Shown here one piece after another: positions 44,801-53,581 of a stretch of DNA of 64,000 nucleotides. Location: NCBI RefSeq assembly GCF_963259705.1, contig NC_081849.1, forward strand, positions 57,508,093 to 57,572,092, written 5' to 3'. The position numbers were made by a program, and so were the translations under genes. Numbering within the stretch: position 1 is the first letter of the stretch; each line of letters begins with the position of its first letter. Below the pieces are notes generated by a model. It made no database searches and was not told the DNA's origin. It was given only the letters and a program-made list of their open reading frames with translations. The DNA is from Myotis daubentonii. Lineage: Eukaryota; Chordata; Mammalia; Chiroptera; Vespertilionidae.

Positions 44801-47066
44801 GTACTCTTAGTGTTTAAGTAAATTCCCTTTCCCCTGGTCATGCAGACTTCACGCCAGACATTCCACTTCTTTAAATTAGGCTTATTTTTTTTTATTCAAT
44901 TCATAAAGCATAGTTCCATAAGCCCCCATGCGTTGTACTATACACATGGCCAGTCGTGATTATACAGCAGCTCAGCAATTATCATTATGGTAAATGGAGA
45001 AAATTTGGGACTTACCATAATTCTCCAGGAGTAGTTTAAGGAACTAATGAGTAGTTATGAAATCAGATAAAATGTAGATTAAAAGTTGGCACAGATCAAA
45101 AGTGGGAAATATAATTTGAAATTCATTTTGTCCCTGCAAATTTTGTACTTTTTTCCAAAAAAATTTGTATTACTTGGTAACAGACATTTGGTAACAGAAA
45201 CAGAACTAACACATTTTTTAATTTAAAAAATAAAGTTATATTGGTTAAGTCTTTAGTGAACCTGGTGTGGGACATGGCATAATAACAACTTATTTTCTAA
45301 AATTATAGCCTTCCCTTCCCCTCACCCCCCATTGCCCTTGGAGAGGTAGGAATTATAACATACTTAAAAAAGTTATCTTTATTGTTGAAAGTATTACAGA
45401 TGTCTCCCCTTTTCCCCCCATTGACTACCTCTACCTCGCCCCCCCCCCACCTTCACAGCACTATTGTTTATGTCCCTGGTTATTCATATATGCATGTAAG
45501 TTGTTTGGTTAATCTCTTTCTATCCCCCCTCTTCTCTCTGAGATTTGTCAGTTATGATCTGTGTAGGAAAATTATTATACTAGGGGCCCAGTGCACAAAT
45601 TTGTGCACCTTGAAAGGAACTGTGGGCGGCGAGGCTGCAGTTGGCATAGGGGCGGGTCTTGGCCCATCCTCCATGCCCCCACCTGGCCCCTCCTACCACG
45701 GCTCCCAGTCCCCTGTCTGCCAGCAGCCCTGCTCCTGCTGCCACTGCTCCCAGGTGCTGACGGCGGCGCAGAGGATTGGGGCCAGCGCCGTCAGCAGGTG
45801 CGAGCAGCAGCTGCTATCCTGATCATCCTTCAGGAGCAGGGGGAGGTGGAGAAGCCCTCAGGGAGGATCAGGGCCACAGCCACCACTCACATCCACTGAT
45901 GGCGCTGGCACCGGGTGCCAGCAGCAGATGCAAGCGGGGCTGGTGTCGGCAGCAGGTGCAAGTGCCAGGCAGGACCACAGCACACGGGAGCAAAGAATTT
46001 TCAGTAACCACCAAAGGTTCGCCCCGATGACAGTGACCAGCGCCCCGCCTTGGTCTGGCGCCCCCACTCACCTGCTTCACCATCCCGCTGAGGCCAACGC
46101 CTGCTATGTTCCTCACTCTGCCGCCTGCTGCTGACGCCCACCATGTTCTGCACGTGCCCCCTAGTGGTCAGCAGGCGTCATAGTGACCGGTTGTTCAGTT
46201 GTTCTGCTGTTCGGTCTATTTTCATATTAGGTAGTTTTTTGTTATTGTTTAATTGTTGCTGAGCCCAGTTTGTTTCTGAATTGTCCAAATGTTTGATATT
46301 TTAGCTATTCAAACAAGTTAGTGTTTGTGTTAGCTTTTTATTGCTGCTCTAACTGATGAACACAGAGGTAGTAGCTTAAAGCAGCACACATTTATTATCT
46401 TACACTTCTGGAGGTCCAAAGCTTACAATGGAGACTCTCCTGGAGGCTCTCGGGGAGATCCTGTTCCCTTTCCTTTTCCAGCTTCTACGGGTGGCCTGCA
46501 CTCCTTAGTTCCTGGCCCTTTTCTCCATCTTCAGAGCCAGCAGGGTAGCATCTTCTCTCCCTGACTCTGCATCCAGCTGCTTCAAGATGTCATCACATCA
46601 CCTTTTCTCTATATCTCTGACTTTATCCTTCCTGTCTTTCTCTTATAAGAGGCCTTGTGATTATATCACTGAGCCCACCCAGATAATCTCCCAATCTCAA
46701 GATCTTTAGCTCAGTCACTTCTGTAGAGTCCATGTTACTACCTAAGGTGACATTTGCAGGTTCTGGGGATTATGATCTGGACATCCTTGGAGGGCCATAG
46801 TCATCCTACCACAGTGTTTATATTACTGTTTCTTAGGGCCTCCCTTTTGGATTACTGATTACATTTCTTTTTTTTTGGGGGGGGGGGTGGATCTTCTATT
46901 TTGAACAAATAATACTAAGCACTTTAGAGATTTTTGAATAAATATACACAACGGTTACTTTCTCTTTCTCCTTTTTTTTCTTCTATTCCAGATTCTGGGT
47001 GTTTGGCTGACCTACAGATACAGGAACCAGAAAGATCCTCGTGCTAATCCTAGTGCATTCCTTTGA
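19597..47066 (+). CDS. TSPAN13: TSPAN13, tetraspanin-13 (NET-6), complete, six coding exons
   Basis: Spliced reading: 19597-19659, 38119-38286, 38927-39007, 40131-40244, 42474-42587, 46992-47066. It encodes 204 residues, the length I remember for mammalian TSPAN13, starting [11 protein letters not shown] and ending [10 protein letters not shown]. All introns lie between whole codons (phase 0). It is a four-pass membrane protein of the tetraspanin family that organises membrane microdomains. Cytoplasmic-side cysteines at 3, 8, 12 and 14 are likely palmitoylation sites. TM1 is about 17-40, TM2 about 48-68, TM3 about 76-97, TM4 about 166-188. The large extracellular loop carries the tetraspanin CCG motif (C128-C129-G130), further cysteines at 140, 144, 151 and 154, and N-glycosylation sequons at N113 and N137. 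The start ATG has A at -3 and G at +4. All five introns have GT...AG ends; intron 2 has U12-type signals. The gene is intact with no frameshift. TSPAN31 is the closest alternative, but residues such as [20 protein letters not shown] fit TSPAN13. Confidence 0.97.
20490..20685. repeat. MIR-like repeat
   Basis: ACATAGCTGGTAGC..., GAGTCAGGAGTAGAACCCAGG resembles the MIR core and flank. It contains a small local duplication of AGCTGGT. Confidence 0.35.
22459..22685 (+). mobile_element. Ves-type SINE
   Basis: The head GCCCCGGCTGGTTTGGCTCAG is followed by GGATAGAATGTCCGGCTGTGG, so it belongs to the subtype with a distinct anticodon-arm region. The tail is GAAATCAATAAAATAG. Confidence 0.88.
23735..23925 (+). 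repeat. MIR SINE
   Basis: Old tRNA-derived MIR text: GCACTGGATTCAGG, ACTAACTCTACAACTTGC, GGTTGTAGTGAGGATAAAATG. Confidence 0.55.
24410..24615. mobile_element. SPIN-like non-autonomous hAT with perfect TSD
   Basis: Ends CAGTGGTTCTCAACC and GGTTGAGAACCACTG are exact inverted repeats. The 8-bp target duplication ATTTAGAG (24402-24409 and 24616-24623) is exact. The interior GTGGGTCGCGACCCC and CCATCGGAAAACACA match SPIN as I remember it. No transposase ORF. It lies in TSPAN13 intron 1. Confidence 0.9.
24851..24938. repeat. 44-bp tandem duplication
   Basis: Positions 24851-24894 and 24895-24938 are direct copies with one mismatch (T versus C after CCCAAACCCA). Confidence 0.95.
25508..25731 (-). 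mobile_element. Ves-type SINE
   Basis: Minus-orientation copy: tail TGTTTTTATTGATTTTTAG at the left, head CAACTGAGCCACACTGGCC at the right. Confidence 0.88.
26200..27040 (+). repeat. Old L2-like interspersed repeat
   Basis: Contains AGCAGTGAACAAAACC, CTTCATGAATCTTACATTTATGG, GGAAGGACAAATGG, GGCTATTACAACAATTTAGGCG and GGTGGCTTGGACCAG. The same family is recognisable near 61.5 kb. Non-coding; the class assignment is tentative. Confidence 0.45.
28139..28320 (-). mobile_element. Ves-type SINE, 5'-truncated head
   Basis: Minus-orientation copy with an expanded GA-rich segment (28193-28232). The head ends early at CTCTGGTCAGGGC. Confidence 0.8.
28346..28563 (-). mobile_element. Ves-type SINE with clear TSD
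   Basis: Minus-orientation copy; head CACTGAGCCAAACTGGTTAG at the right. The target duplication GCCTTTGATTTCTT is present at 28324-28337 and 28562-28575. Confidence 0.92.
29625..29830 (+). mobile_element. L1 3' fragment
   Basis: TAATTGAGGTATGATTGACATATG and CCATCATCACACTCAAGACC resemble the 3' region of old L1M elements. Confidence 0.55.
30348..30580 (-). mobile_element. Helibat-type Helitron, member of a tandem pair
   Basis: Minus orientation. The left end is degraded (CGAGAGTCTGGTGCATGG, hairpin partner TTTGTGCACC). The 5' end GGCTTTTATATATATA directly joins the next copy at 30581. Confidence 0.8.
30581..30876 (-). mobile_element. Helibat-type Helitron, member of a tandem pair
   Basis: Minus orientation, CTAGAGGCCCAATGCAC at the left and CTTTTATTAGTGTAGA at the right. 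It contains a perfect 17-bp inverted repeat at 30762-30805. Confidence 0.85.
30762..30805. repeat. Perfect 17-bp inverted repeat with octamers
   Basis: GTATGCAAATTAACCCA (30762-30778) and its exact reverse complement (30789-30805) are separated by 10 bp. Each arm holds the octamer ATGCAAAT or ATTTGCAT. Confidence 0.95.
31588..31615. repeat. Perfect 13-bp inverted repeat, 2-bp loop
   Basis: GAGATGCTATATT (31588-31600) is followed by TG and the exact reverse complement AATATAGCATCTC (31603-31615). It is not part of a transposon I recognise. Confidence 0.95.
32841..32884. repeat. (GT)n microsatellite
   Basis: About 22 TG units with one A interruption. Confidence 0.95.
33290..34560. other. Intron 1 stretch, mostly unassigned
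   Basis: 33290-33680 is diverged L1-like text (TTACCATCCTGAAACCAAC, CACACATATTTATATG). 33690-34560 is T-rich with no family I can name; frames at 34022-34461 have no recognised domain. Confidence 0.35.
34886..35195. mobile_element. Old hAT-Charlie-type element
   Basis: Begins near CCACAAATTACAGCCCACGGGCCGC and ends near ATATCTGGCCCTTTACAGAG, the pattern of an old mammalian Charlie MITE. The ends are eroded. Confidence 0.55.
35475..35880 (+). mobile_element. Old ERVL-type LTR relic
   Basis: TGCTGGTTAATTTTATATGTC at the left and GGTTCCCTGGAGACCCTGAC...TACAGCA at the right match an old mammalian LTR layout. Internal text AGATGTGATTAACATTTAC is also typical. No coding sequence. Confidence 0.55.
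36921..37058. mobile_element. Tc1/mariner-type MITE, diverged
   Basis: GTGGGCAAAAGTAGGTTTACAG at the left and CTGTAAATCTACTTCTGCC near the right are inverted, followed by TA at 37059. Same family as 58021-58144. Confidence 0.7.
37177..37514. mobile_element. TcMar-Tigger-type MITE (MER8-like)
   Basis: Ends CAGTGGGCCCTTGAA and CACGGGTCAAGTG, flanked by TA on both sides (37175-37176 and 37515-37516). The interior resembles MER8 as remembered. Old and non-coding. Confidence 0.65.
38119..38286 (+). CDS. TSPAN13: TSPAN13 coding exon 2
   Basis: Encodes residues 22-77 ([13 protein letters not shown] ... KHHQVLLFF): the end of TM1, the small extracellular loop and TM2. The acceptor is GTTTGCAG and the donor is GTATCCTTTC, a U12-type 5' splice site. 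Confidence 0.97.
38287..38926 (+). other. TSPAN13: TSPAN13 intron 2, U12-type (minor spliceosome)
   Basis: The 5' splice site is GTATCCTTTC, matching the U12 consensus RTATCCTTT at every position. Upstream of the acceptor is CCTTAAC (38908-38914), matching the U12 branch-point core TTCCTTAAC. The candidate branch adenosine is about 13 bases from the AG at 38925-38926, the short spacing typical of U12 introns, and there is no long polypyrimidine tract. The intron is 640 bp. Splicing here would depend on U11/U12 and U4atac/U6atac snRNPs. Confidence 0.88.
38927..39007 (+). CDS. TSPAN13: TSPAN13 coding exon 3
   Basis: Encodes residues 78-104 ([17 protein letters not shown] ... NEEQQ), essentially TM3 and the start of the large loop. 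The donor is GTAAGC. Confidence 0.96.
39158..39419. mobile_element. hAT-type MITE
   Basis: The left end CATTGATTTTCAACC and right end GTTGAAAATGGCTA are imperfect inverted repeats. The flanks CATCAGTC and CATTAGTG match at 6 of 8 positions, consistent with an aged 8-bp duplication. Confidence 0.65.
39829..40032. mobile_element. hAT-type MITE
   Basis: Ends CAAGGGTGGGGACC and GTTCCCCACCCCTG are inverted repeats. Flanks TTTTAAGT and TTTTAGGT match at 7 of 8. Same family as the fragment at 17465-17575. Confidence 0.75.
40131..40244 (+). CDS. TSPAN13: TSPAN13 coding exon 4
   Basis: Encodes residues 105-142 ([10 protein letters not shown] ... NTNDTCLA) with the CCG motif and both N-glycosylation sequons. 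The acceptor is TGTTCTAG and the donor is GTAAGT. Confidence 0.97.
40617..41544 (-). mobile_element. Mariner-like element with Stowaway/plant-type ends
   Basis: Left end CTCCCTCTGTCCCATAATAA and its exact inverted partner at the right (to 41544) form terminal repeats of about 28 bp. TA follows at 41545-41546; the left flank is TTT, so the TA duplication is not intact there. The left terminal motif is repeated once more 37 bp inside (40662-40681). The minus strand carries a 155-codon ORF. CTCCCTC-type ends are those of plant Stowaway MITEs and plant mariner-like elements (established, from memory). Finding them in a mammalian intron is unexpected. 928 bp; it interrupts no exon. Confidence 0.8.
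40760..41227 (-). CDS. Internally deleted mariner-like transposase ORF
   Basis: Uninterrupted 155-codon frame from an ATG at 41227. Residues about 10-36 ([20 protein letters not shown]) look like the N-terminal helix-turn-helix of plant-type mariner transposases. IPLSRRGTI at 73-81 resembles the start of their second DNA-binding motif. It is followed at once by [21 protein letters not shown] (split here as residues about 87-107) and [17 protein letters not shown] (about 116-132), which resemble the C-terminal tail of the same family. The roughly 250-residue catalytic DDD core expected between them is absent, yet the frame is kept. The homologous reading continues about 15 codons upstream of the ATG until a stop next to an A8 run. 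Catalysis is not possible; DNA binding is conceivable. Expression is unknown. Confidence 0.6.
   Translation of the reverse strand: MDQKKKEKLQKGAISLTAKQFKCNRMTISRIWKRASENNCQGESYANVDSLKNQNCGHKCKDYGEKLEKLRHIPLSRRGTILAFDNISPEILNNTFLSLQQVILEAMKNAGSKNFKLTHTGKAKLRSQGILPTSLKGSNEITEKSRNYLNTQNKN
41850..42405 (-). mobile_element. Old LTR-type repeat relic
   Basis: GTGGCTTAAAACAACATCCATTTATTATCT, GTCAGGAATCTGGG and TGGCTGGGGCTGCAGTCTCATC are typical of old mammalian LTR-derived repeats on the reverse strand. Family uncertain. Confidence 0.45.
42474..42587 (+). CDS. TSPAN13: TSPAN13 coding exon 5
   Basis: Encodes residues 143-180 ([14 protein letters not shown] ... [10 protein letters not shown]): the distal large loop with three cysteines and the start of TM4. 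The acceptor is TTGATTCAG and the donor is GTACGT. Confidence 0.97.
42671..42855 (+). mobile_element. Ves-type SINE
   Basis: Head CCTGGCCAGTGTGGCTCAG, B-box-like GGTTTGATTCC, tail AAAATCAATAAAAACA. Confidence 0.88.
43085..43290 (-). mobile_element. L1 3' fragment, old
   Basis: GGTACAGAGGTTTCCCACATACC and CCTACAATGACACGTCATAATCACC resemble old L1M 3' sequence. The orientation is uncertain. Confidence 0.45.
44605..44815 (+). repeat. MIR SINE
   Basis: AAGAGCATGGACTCCAG, GGTTCTGCCACTTAGGACC and TTTAACCTCTCTGTGCCTCAG are classic MIR strings. Confidence 0.8.
45375..45560. mobile_element. L1-type 3' fragment
   Basis: TTATTGTTGAAAGTATTACAG followed by a C-rich stretch and TGTCCCTGGTTATTC resembles a bat L1 3' end, and is similar to 57285-57510. 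Tentative. Confidence 0.4.
45580..46234 (-). mobile_element. Long Helibat-type Helitron
   Basis: Left end CTAGGGGCCCAGTGCAC with hairpin GTGCACAAATTTGTGCAC. The interior is very GC-rich with repeated GCAGCAGGTGCAAG-like units. The right end is eroded (TTTTCATATTAGGTAG). About 650 bp. The 146-codon and shorter frames inside are not genes. Confidence 0.85.
46325..46815 (-). mobile_element. MLT1/MaLR-like LTR relic
   Basis: TTAGCTTTTTATTGCTGC, CACATTTATTATCTTACACTTC and CTTATAAGAGGCCTTGTG match old MaLR LTRs in reverse orientation. Confidence 0.55.
46992..47066 (+). CDS. TSPAN13: TSPAN13 coding exon 6 and stop
   Basis: Encodes residues 181-204 ([20 protein letters not shown]...): the end of TM4 and the cytoplasmic tail, with stop TGA at 47064-47066. 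Confidence 0.98.
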   Translation: MLGVWLTYRYRNQKDPRANPSAFL

Positions 47067-47935
47067 TGAGAAAACCAGGAAGAATTTTCACATTCTGATC
47101 TTGTTCACAGCTAACTTTAAGTTACATTAATTTGCCTGTTTTAAGGAAACAGTATCTGAAAAATTTCATTATTGACAGTGGATTTGTATATTTTTACTCT
47201 TATGTCTCTCTGAATGTTTTTCTTTTTCCATTGCTGAAAAACAAAAAGAAACTTGTGGTCTCCTCTGAACCTCAGTGGTACCTGTAATCTACTGTATTCA
47301 CAGTGTCTGGCACTGTCCACTGTGGCCTTTCTTAGCTTTTTTATCTGCAGAAACACTTTGTATGGCACTACTGTGTTAATCATATTGTGATTTTAGATAT
47401 ACATCTGACTGGAATAACTCATTGTATGTAGTACTGTGCTGTGTAGATAGTTCCTATTGGAAAAAAAGAGTTCAAGTTTATTAAAGCCAGTAAGTATGAG
47501 ATTCTATTATGTTAAGTCAGAACGGGAAGTCAAATTCCCAAACTTTTTGTGTTTTTAGAAGGTATGTTTTGTGGTGAAAATTAACATAAAAGTGATAATG
47601 TAGTTCTAGTGGTCTTTTATGATTACACTAATGTATTCTAGAAATAGCTCTGTCTTTAGGAAAGTTTGGTTTAGTTTATGATTTTTGCAGGTAAGTGCGA
47701 AGGAGAAATGGTCTCATGAATGTTCTAACGTGTAACATATGCCTTCAGCCTCCAAAATGGAATGTGTTGGAGAAATTCAGAAAGTATATCCGTATAATCT
47801 TGATATTCTTTTATAGTAATTTGAAGTCCAAAAAACTGCATTTTTAAACAAGTTACTGTTAATGCTTTGGCCCACGTAGCAAAAAGATATTTGATTATCT
47901 ACAAATTGTTAAATAAATTTTTCATGAAATTTTTC
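47067..47935 (+). other. TSPAN13: TSPAN13 3' UTR (inferred)
   Basis: AT-rich sequence without repeats follows the stop. The end is inferred from the polyadenylation signal at 47912; the length of about 0.87 kb is close to what I recall for human TSPAN13. Confidence 0.6.
47912..47917 (+). terminator. TSPAN13: Candidate polyadenylation signal of TSPAN13
   Basis: AATAAA within GTTAAATAAATTTTTC. A variant ATTAAA at 47480-47485 is an alternative upstream signal. Confidence 0.6.
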
Positions 47936-48476
47936 AGTATTGTAACAGCAGCTTGTCAAATCCAAGCATATTTCAATGTGACCTCTTATAATTTGAAATT
48001 GAAATAGTATTGTGGGTTCTGTATATTATATTAAAAAATTAAAGGAAGGTAACCTTTCTTCGTGTATGAGTGCTTGAGTTAAAAGAAAGTAATGGAAGAA
48101 TTGAACACGTGAATTAAGTGAAATGAGGTTTTTTTTACTTTTCTTTTTACGTTGGGTTCTCTTTGATTTGGATTATTGCCATTTTAGTGTATTATCCAGC
48201 CATGGAAATGAACTTCTAGCGCTAATATTTACTGTGGCCATCTCCAAATCCTTCCTTAAAATGTTTCAGTGTTTAATATCTTCTCCATGGTGAGAATTGT
48301 TTTGTAAAAGGGAAGTCATTCATATTTATATGGGAAAAATATGTAAGTTCTCTCCTGTTACTGAAAATTACTCATTTCTTGTCTTGCATTCTATATATGG
48401 TATTTTATTGGTAATTGTCTTGATGGGTTTTAGACCAAGAAAGAGGGTAAATGGTTGATCTATAGAATTTTAGAGG

Positions 48477-48534
48477 AGAGAGAAAGAGAGAGAGAGAGAG
48501 AGAATGAATGTGTGTGTGTGTGTGTGTGTGTGTG
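48477..48534. repeat. (GA)n(GT)n compound microsatellite
   Basis: GA units at 48477-48502, a short GAATGAAT spacer, then about 13 GT units to 48534. Confidence 0.95.
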
Positions 48535-50232
48535 ACTTCCAGGATGGAAGGCTGGCTAATCTTTCAAGAAAACTGAGTCATACAATTCCCATAATGTGGG
48601 GGAGGAAAATAATTTCCCTGTACTTTTCTGAGTTCTTATCTGAGACCCCATGTAATAAAAGACAGATTAACAAGAGGAAATTAGAAGTTTATTCACATTG
48701 TATGCCTCATGTATACATAAAGGATACCCAGAAAGACTGTAACTCCCTGAGATGACTTAGGCCACCATCTTAAATATCCTCTTTAGTTAAAGGCAAAAGA
48801 AAGGTGTGTGTGTGCGCACGCATGCCAGTTATGGGGGCTACCAGGAGCAGCACAGTAAACAAAGGACAGGTAACGTTTGATATGCAGAACTACGTCAGTC
48901 ACTTCTACATTTTGATAAGAGTTTCTTGTAATTTAGAGTCATCTTTCCTGGTACAGAGAAGGGACACCCTACAAAAGGAGATTTCCACTGTAAATGTAAA
49001 TTTCCCCCACAGAAGGATACACTTCTCAGTTTTCAGAGCTTCTCCTGTGTCTGCTGTTTCTCAGACATAATCAGCTCAAAATAATCTTTATGCCTAGGAG
49101 GCATATGGTGGGGTAGCATATTCTGTTATCCTTCCATGTCATATTAAGCACTGGCCAACCTAACAAAGTTCCCTCTTATACCATCAGATGAGATTCTAGG
49201 TGACACACGAAGGAAGTGAAACTTTTGAACCATGTCTTTTTGTTTCCCTGTTTACCTTGTGACATTTTGAACCTCACAGGAGTTTCTGGAATCTTCTCAC
49301 ATATTAATTTTCTTGGTACAAATGACTATATGTTGAAAGGGCTATTTCAGAGAGAAGAAAAAAACAAAAAACCCATAGCCTTGGTTTGTGCTCTAATTTC
49401 AATGGCCTTTATTTGGGTCAACCTAACTACAAATCAGAGCTGGGAAGCACGCATCTTTAGGGCTGTAAACTATAGAATTATTTTTAAAAAGAAACTATAA
49501 TACCTTTATACATTTCTCTTTATGCCTTATTCACATAGTCCATTTATAGTAGAGGACTGTTTCTCAGAACATCTGCCCAGTCAGCCTTGAAGTTAAAGGT
49601 GAAATTTTAATTAGATAATATAGTGCTAATATGAAGAAAAAATGTTAAACTATAATTTCTAAAATCTGAGCTCACGTGATATAAATTCATCCCAGATACT
49701 GTTTTCTAAGCCGCAGTGAGTTTGGTATGAAAGCCAGTTCTGTGTGGTCTACCTCAGTAATACGCTGCTGAATGGAACCCTTCAGAGAGAGAAAAGAAAC
49801 CAGTGTGGCTTAGTTTTTCGTGTCATTATGCCAAAAACCTCCTTCTATAATTTTCATAAATATTTGTTGAAACCTATGAAAGTTTATTCACCCTTTTGAA
49901 AATGCACTGAGTAAATATATGAAACTACTTTACGTTTTAGCTGGTACGGAAAAGTTAGAATCACATTTTTACATAATATTTCATAGGAGAAAAACACTTT
50001 CAGGCATTGCAGTCGTACAAATATGATCACCTGTGTGTCCATTGTTTTATTAGAGATGACAGTAAGGTTAGAGGTCAAGCTTCCTCGGTTTCTGGGAAAG
50101 TGAGGGGATTTGTGTAAAGTTGTTCTGCACTTGGTATGTTTGGGGCAGTTAATTTTTACTCCTGGGTCTCTGTGCCAAGTGCAATGACAAGATGTGTTGT
50201 TGGTGAATATTTTCCAAACAAATAACTGCACC

Positions 50233-50234
<2 letters not shown>

Positions 50235-50287
<53 letters not shown>

Positions 50288-50318
50288 AAAGAGAGAGAGA
50301 GAGAGAGAAAGAGAGAGA
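50235..50318. repeat. (GT)n(GA)n compound microsatellite
   Basis: About 25 GT units (50235-50285) followed by GA-rich units to 50318. Confidence 0.95.
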
Positions 50319-50989
50319 GCTCTTCATATTGAAGTGTTTCTGGAATGTCAGGTCATATCCTGGCAATTGTACTCATTGAAATACCTCTTGAGACAGCCCC
50401 TCCAGCCATATGCCTGGCTAGCTCTCAACTGCTCACCTCAGGAAAACCAGCTTTTAAAATTCATTTTCAAATGAGGGCCTGAAGGAGTTGCTTTTGAATT
50501 AAAAATTTGTGTCAAAGGATGGACTTTGATATCACTTGGAGGGTGAAAGTACTTTTGTTTACTTTCAGATCTTGCTCTTTACAGGTAGATGAGGTCACAC
50601 ATGACAAGTGGCTTTTTAATGTTAGGCTGCCTTGACTTGGAGTTTGAAGTCCACCTCGCTGGTAAGGCACTGAAGAAAGTTGTGTTTTTGCCTTGAGCTT
50701 TTTCTGTTCTTCCCCCAGCGCCCACTCTCACCGGTGGTTGGTAAATATAAGGACCCCAGGAGCTATTTAGGATTACTGAATGCATAAAACAAGCAAAAAA
50801 CCCACATACACAAACAAACAACGCAGAGTTAGACGATCATAAACAATCATTTGAAGATGACTATGGCTCTAAAACAGGTAAAAATGATTTAATCAAACAT
50901 GTTGATCATCCATGTAAATGACTTTTACAGATGATTTATGTTGTGTAAACCAACTTTTCTATACGTCATGGGGCCTCAGATAAATCTGG

Positions 50990-51640
50990 TAAAAAAATTT
51001 TTTTAATGTGGTAAAACATACATAACAAAACCTATCATTGTAACCATTTTTAAGTGTACAATTCAGTGTCATTAAGTACATTCCCATTGTTCCACAGCCA
51101 CCACCACCGTCCAATTCCAGGCTTTAATTTTCATTTTCAAAATCTGCACCTGTTCAATAGTAACTCCCTTCAGACCTGGCAACATCAGTCTCCTTTCTAT
51201 GAATTTGGCTACAGTAGGTACCTCATATAAGTGGAATCATATAGTATTTGTCCCTTTGTGACTGGTTTACTTACCATCATGTCCTCAAAGTTCATCCATG
51301 TTGTAACATATGTCAGAATTTCCTTTCCTTTAGAGTCTAAATAATACTCCACTGTATGTATGTAGTACATTTTATTTATCCATTCATCCATCGATGGATA
51401 TGTGGGGTGCTTCCACCTCCTGGCTATTGTGAATAATGCTGCTGTGGCTGTGAGTATACGTATACTTTTTCCTTGCTTTCAGTTGCTTTGGATACATTCT
51501 CAGAATTGGAATTACTGAAACATATGGTTATTCTGTATGTCAGCTTTGAGGGACAGTCATATTTTTTTTTTCTATAGTGGCTACACCATTTTACATTCTC
51601 ACTATGGTGCCAACATTTTTAGTCAGCTGCTTGAAATAAT
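50990..51640 (+). mobile_element. L1 3' region, old
   Basis: GTGGTAAAACATACATAACAAAACC, GTACAATTCAGTGTCATTAAG, TATAAGTGGAATCATATAG and TATCCATTCATCCATCGATGG are the classic 3' text of old L1M elements. Confidence 0.75.
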
Positions 51641-53570
51641 ACTCTCTCCTCTTACAGCATTCTTTGTAGTCAGAGAAGTAGTCAAGACATGCTTTCATTT
51701 AAATTTATTTGAACACAAAGGAAAAATTGTGAGATGCCTATAAAGGGTTTGATAGACTAGACCTTGCTAATATTTCCATGAACTTAAACAACGGTTTTAA
51801 TGTTTGCATCTTCATTTCTCTAACTTCTGTATATACATACATATTTCCTATAGTTGCAAAAATCATAAAAACTCTTAAAATTCTTTCTCACTTATCCTTT
51901 TGTTTCTCCATAATGTTTATTACTTTCATAGACAACAATACACTGCTCTATGTGTTAATAAATATGTAATCATTATATTTGGATATTGCCTTTTGGGGAG
52001 GGTATGTTTAAATAGTGTTGCCATTGGCATCTTCACAACTCTATTTCTCTTGATCGATTTATCTTCTTAGGACAAATTCTCAGAAGTTGAGGAAATGGGG
52101 TTAAAGTTAGTTTTTTTTTTCCAATGACTATTGCTCTGTGTTTAATACTTTTCAAAGGGAGAGTCATTTTTTTCTTGCAACCTTGGCATTTGACTTCCCA
52201 AAGACTTATTTATATTTTTTAAATTATGTGTGTTGTTAAAATAGCATTTTGTCATTCAATAAATTTTAAGGACTTACTCTTATGTAGCATCAGCCCAATA
52301 AAAAAGTAAACATTATTTTGCTAGACGACAGATAAAGCCTGAATAACTCAGAAGTTGTCATTCAAATATTTGTTTATACAGTGAAAACTCTTTTTTTCTC
52401 TCCTCATTAACCCTCAGAGAACTTTCTAAGTGGAATATTTTTCCTCTTTATGCACATGTAGGTTACCTGCTAATGTGAAGGGAGCCCAATCCCTCTGTTG
52501 ACATATTTGCTGAAGATTTGTATGCCATTCAATCAACAATATATGCTCAGAACTCATTAGTGAATAGCTCTGTCAGAGTACTGTGAGTGAGAAAAATATT
52601 TAAAATTTGTTATCTGCCCTGGAAAAGTTAATAATGCCAAGGAATATATTCAGAAAAGGACCTGTCTAAAAAAAGTTACTCAAGACAAGCAATAGGTAAT
52701 CAATATGCAAAGCATTGCACTGACCACCACAGTCACTGAGGGGCTGAAGAAGTCAAGTGGGGGCTGGGTAATAAGAGAATTCCATGTAATAATAAACGTG
52801 AGAGTATTCAATATGTAGTGAAGAAATGAACACAGTCCTAATTTTTGGCAGAACAGAGTTAAAAGCAGCTGACTCTGCTGCTCCACCTGATACCACACCC
52901 TCCCTCAACTTTTCCAGAGGAAATAATGACCTCTGATCTGTCCCCATGGACAGGACATCACTGCCCTTTGCTTTTCTCCTAGGCAGTCATAATTTGGTCA
53001 CAAAGATGGGAGCAGTTCAGCTGAGTTTGTTCCAGGCCAGGACTCGAGGCCTTGATAGACCCAGTGCATCATCAGGTCAATTCTCAGTATTTCTTTAGCA
53101 TGTGTTCATGGGTACAGATGTTCTTCGAATGACCTTCTCACAAAATCAGTCTTCTGAAGGAGAAAGCCACCTGCCAGAGGCTCTTTCTCTGAGAGCATTG
53201 AGTTGGGCAAAATCTAACTAAAATTCGATTATTAAAGTGTGTACATAGAAGTTTCTGGGGGGTGTCTTCCATTTAGGTACCTGGTTTTCTTGGGGATGCC
53301 TTTCTACATGTTCTTTCAGAAGAATGCGTATTCTGTTTGATACTGCTGGTGATTAAGCTAATGTGCACATTAGTCACCCAGTGAAAAATGAGTGAGCTGA
53401 GGTGATAATTTGACTGTCTTTGGTCTTCATTGCTTGAACTATTCTTTCTTGTCTCTGTACCCCCAACCGCAAACATTATGTGTGTCCAAAAGTCCTATTT
53501 GGTGAATGAACCCAACAGCTTTTCTGTGAAAGACCAAGTTGGGGAAAAAAAGAACAGTTTAACACTCCCG
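51641..53570. other. Intergenic space between TSPAN13 and AGR2, 3' part
   Basis: AT-rich. No exon, RNA gene or clear transposon recognised. The final part may include distal AGR2 3' UTR if a farther polyadenylation site is used. Confidence 0.4.
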
Positions 53571-53575
53571 AAGGA

Positions 53576-53581
53576 TTTATT
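53576..53581 (-). terminator. AGR2: Candidate polyadenylation signal of AGR2
   Basis: TTTATT on the plus strand reads AATAAA on the minus strand, about 218 bases after the AGR2 stop. It is the nearest canonical signal. Confidence 0.45.

Larger units (their letters stand above)
42588..46991 (+). other. TSPAN13: TSPAN13 intron 5
   Basis: GTACGT...CTATTCCAG. It holds a Ves SINE, L1 pieces, a MIR, a Helitron and an old LTR. Other stretches show nothing recognisable. Confidence 0.9.
47940..51000. other. Intergenic space between TSPAN13 and AGR2, 5' part
   Basis: No exon recognised. Contains the microsatellites listed separately. Frames of 80-94 codons at 48504-49500 show no motif. Confidence 0.4.

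Noticed and set aside
45382..46134. Several Cys/Ala/Pro-rich frames of 69-146 codons
   Set aside because: They lie in a GC-rich non-autonomous Helitron in overlapping frames on both strands.
49884..50366. 160-codon minus frame
   Set aside because: Its N-terminal part is a translated GT/GA microsatellite (poly TH and LS) and the rest has no motif.
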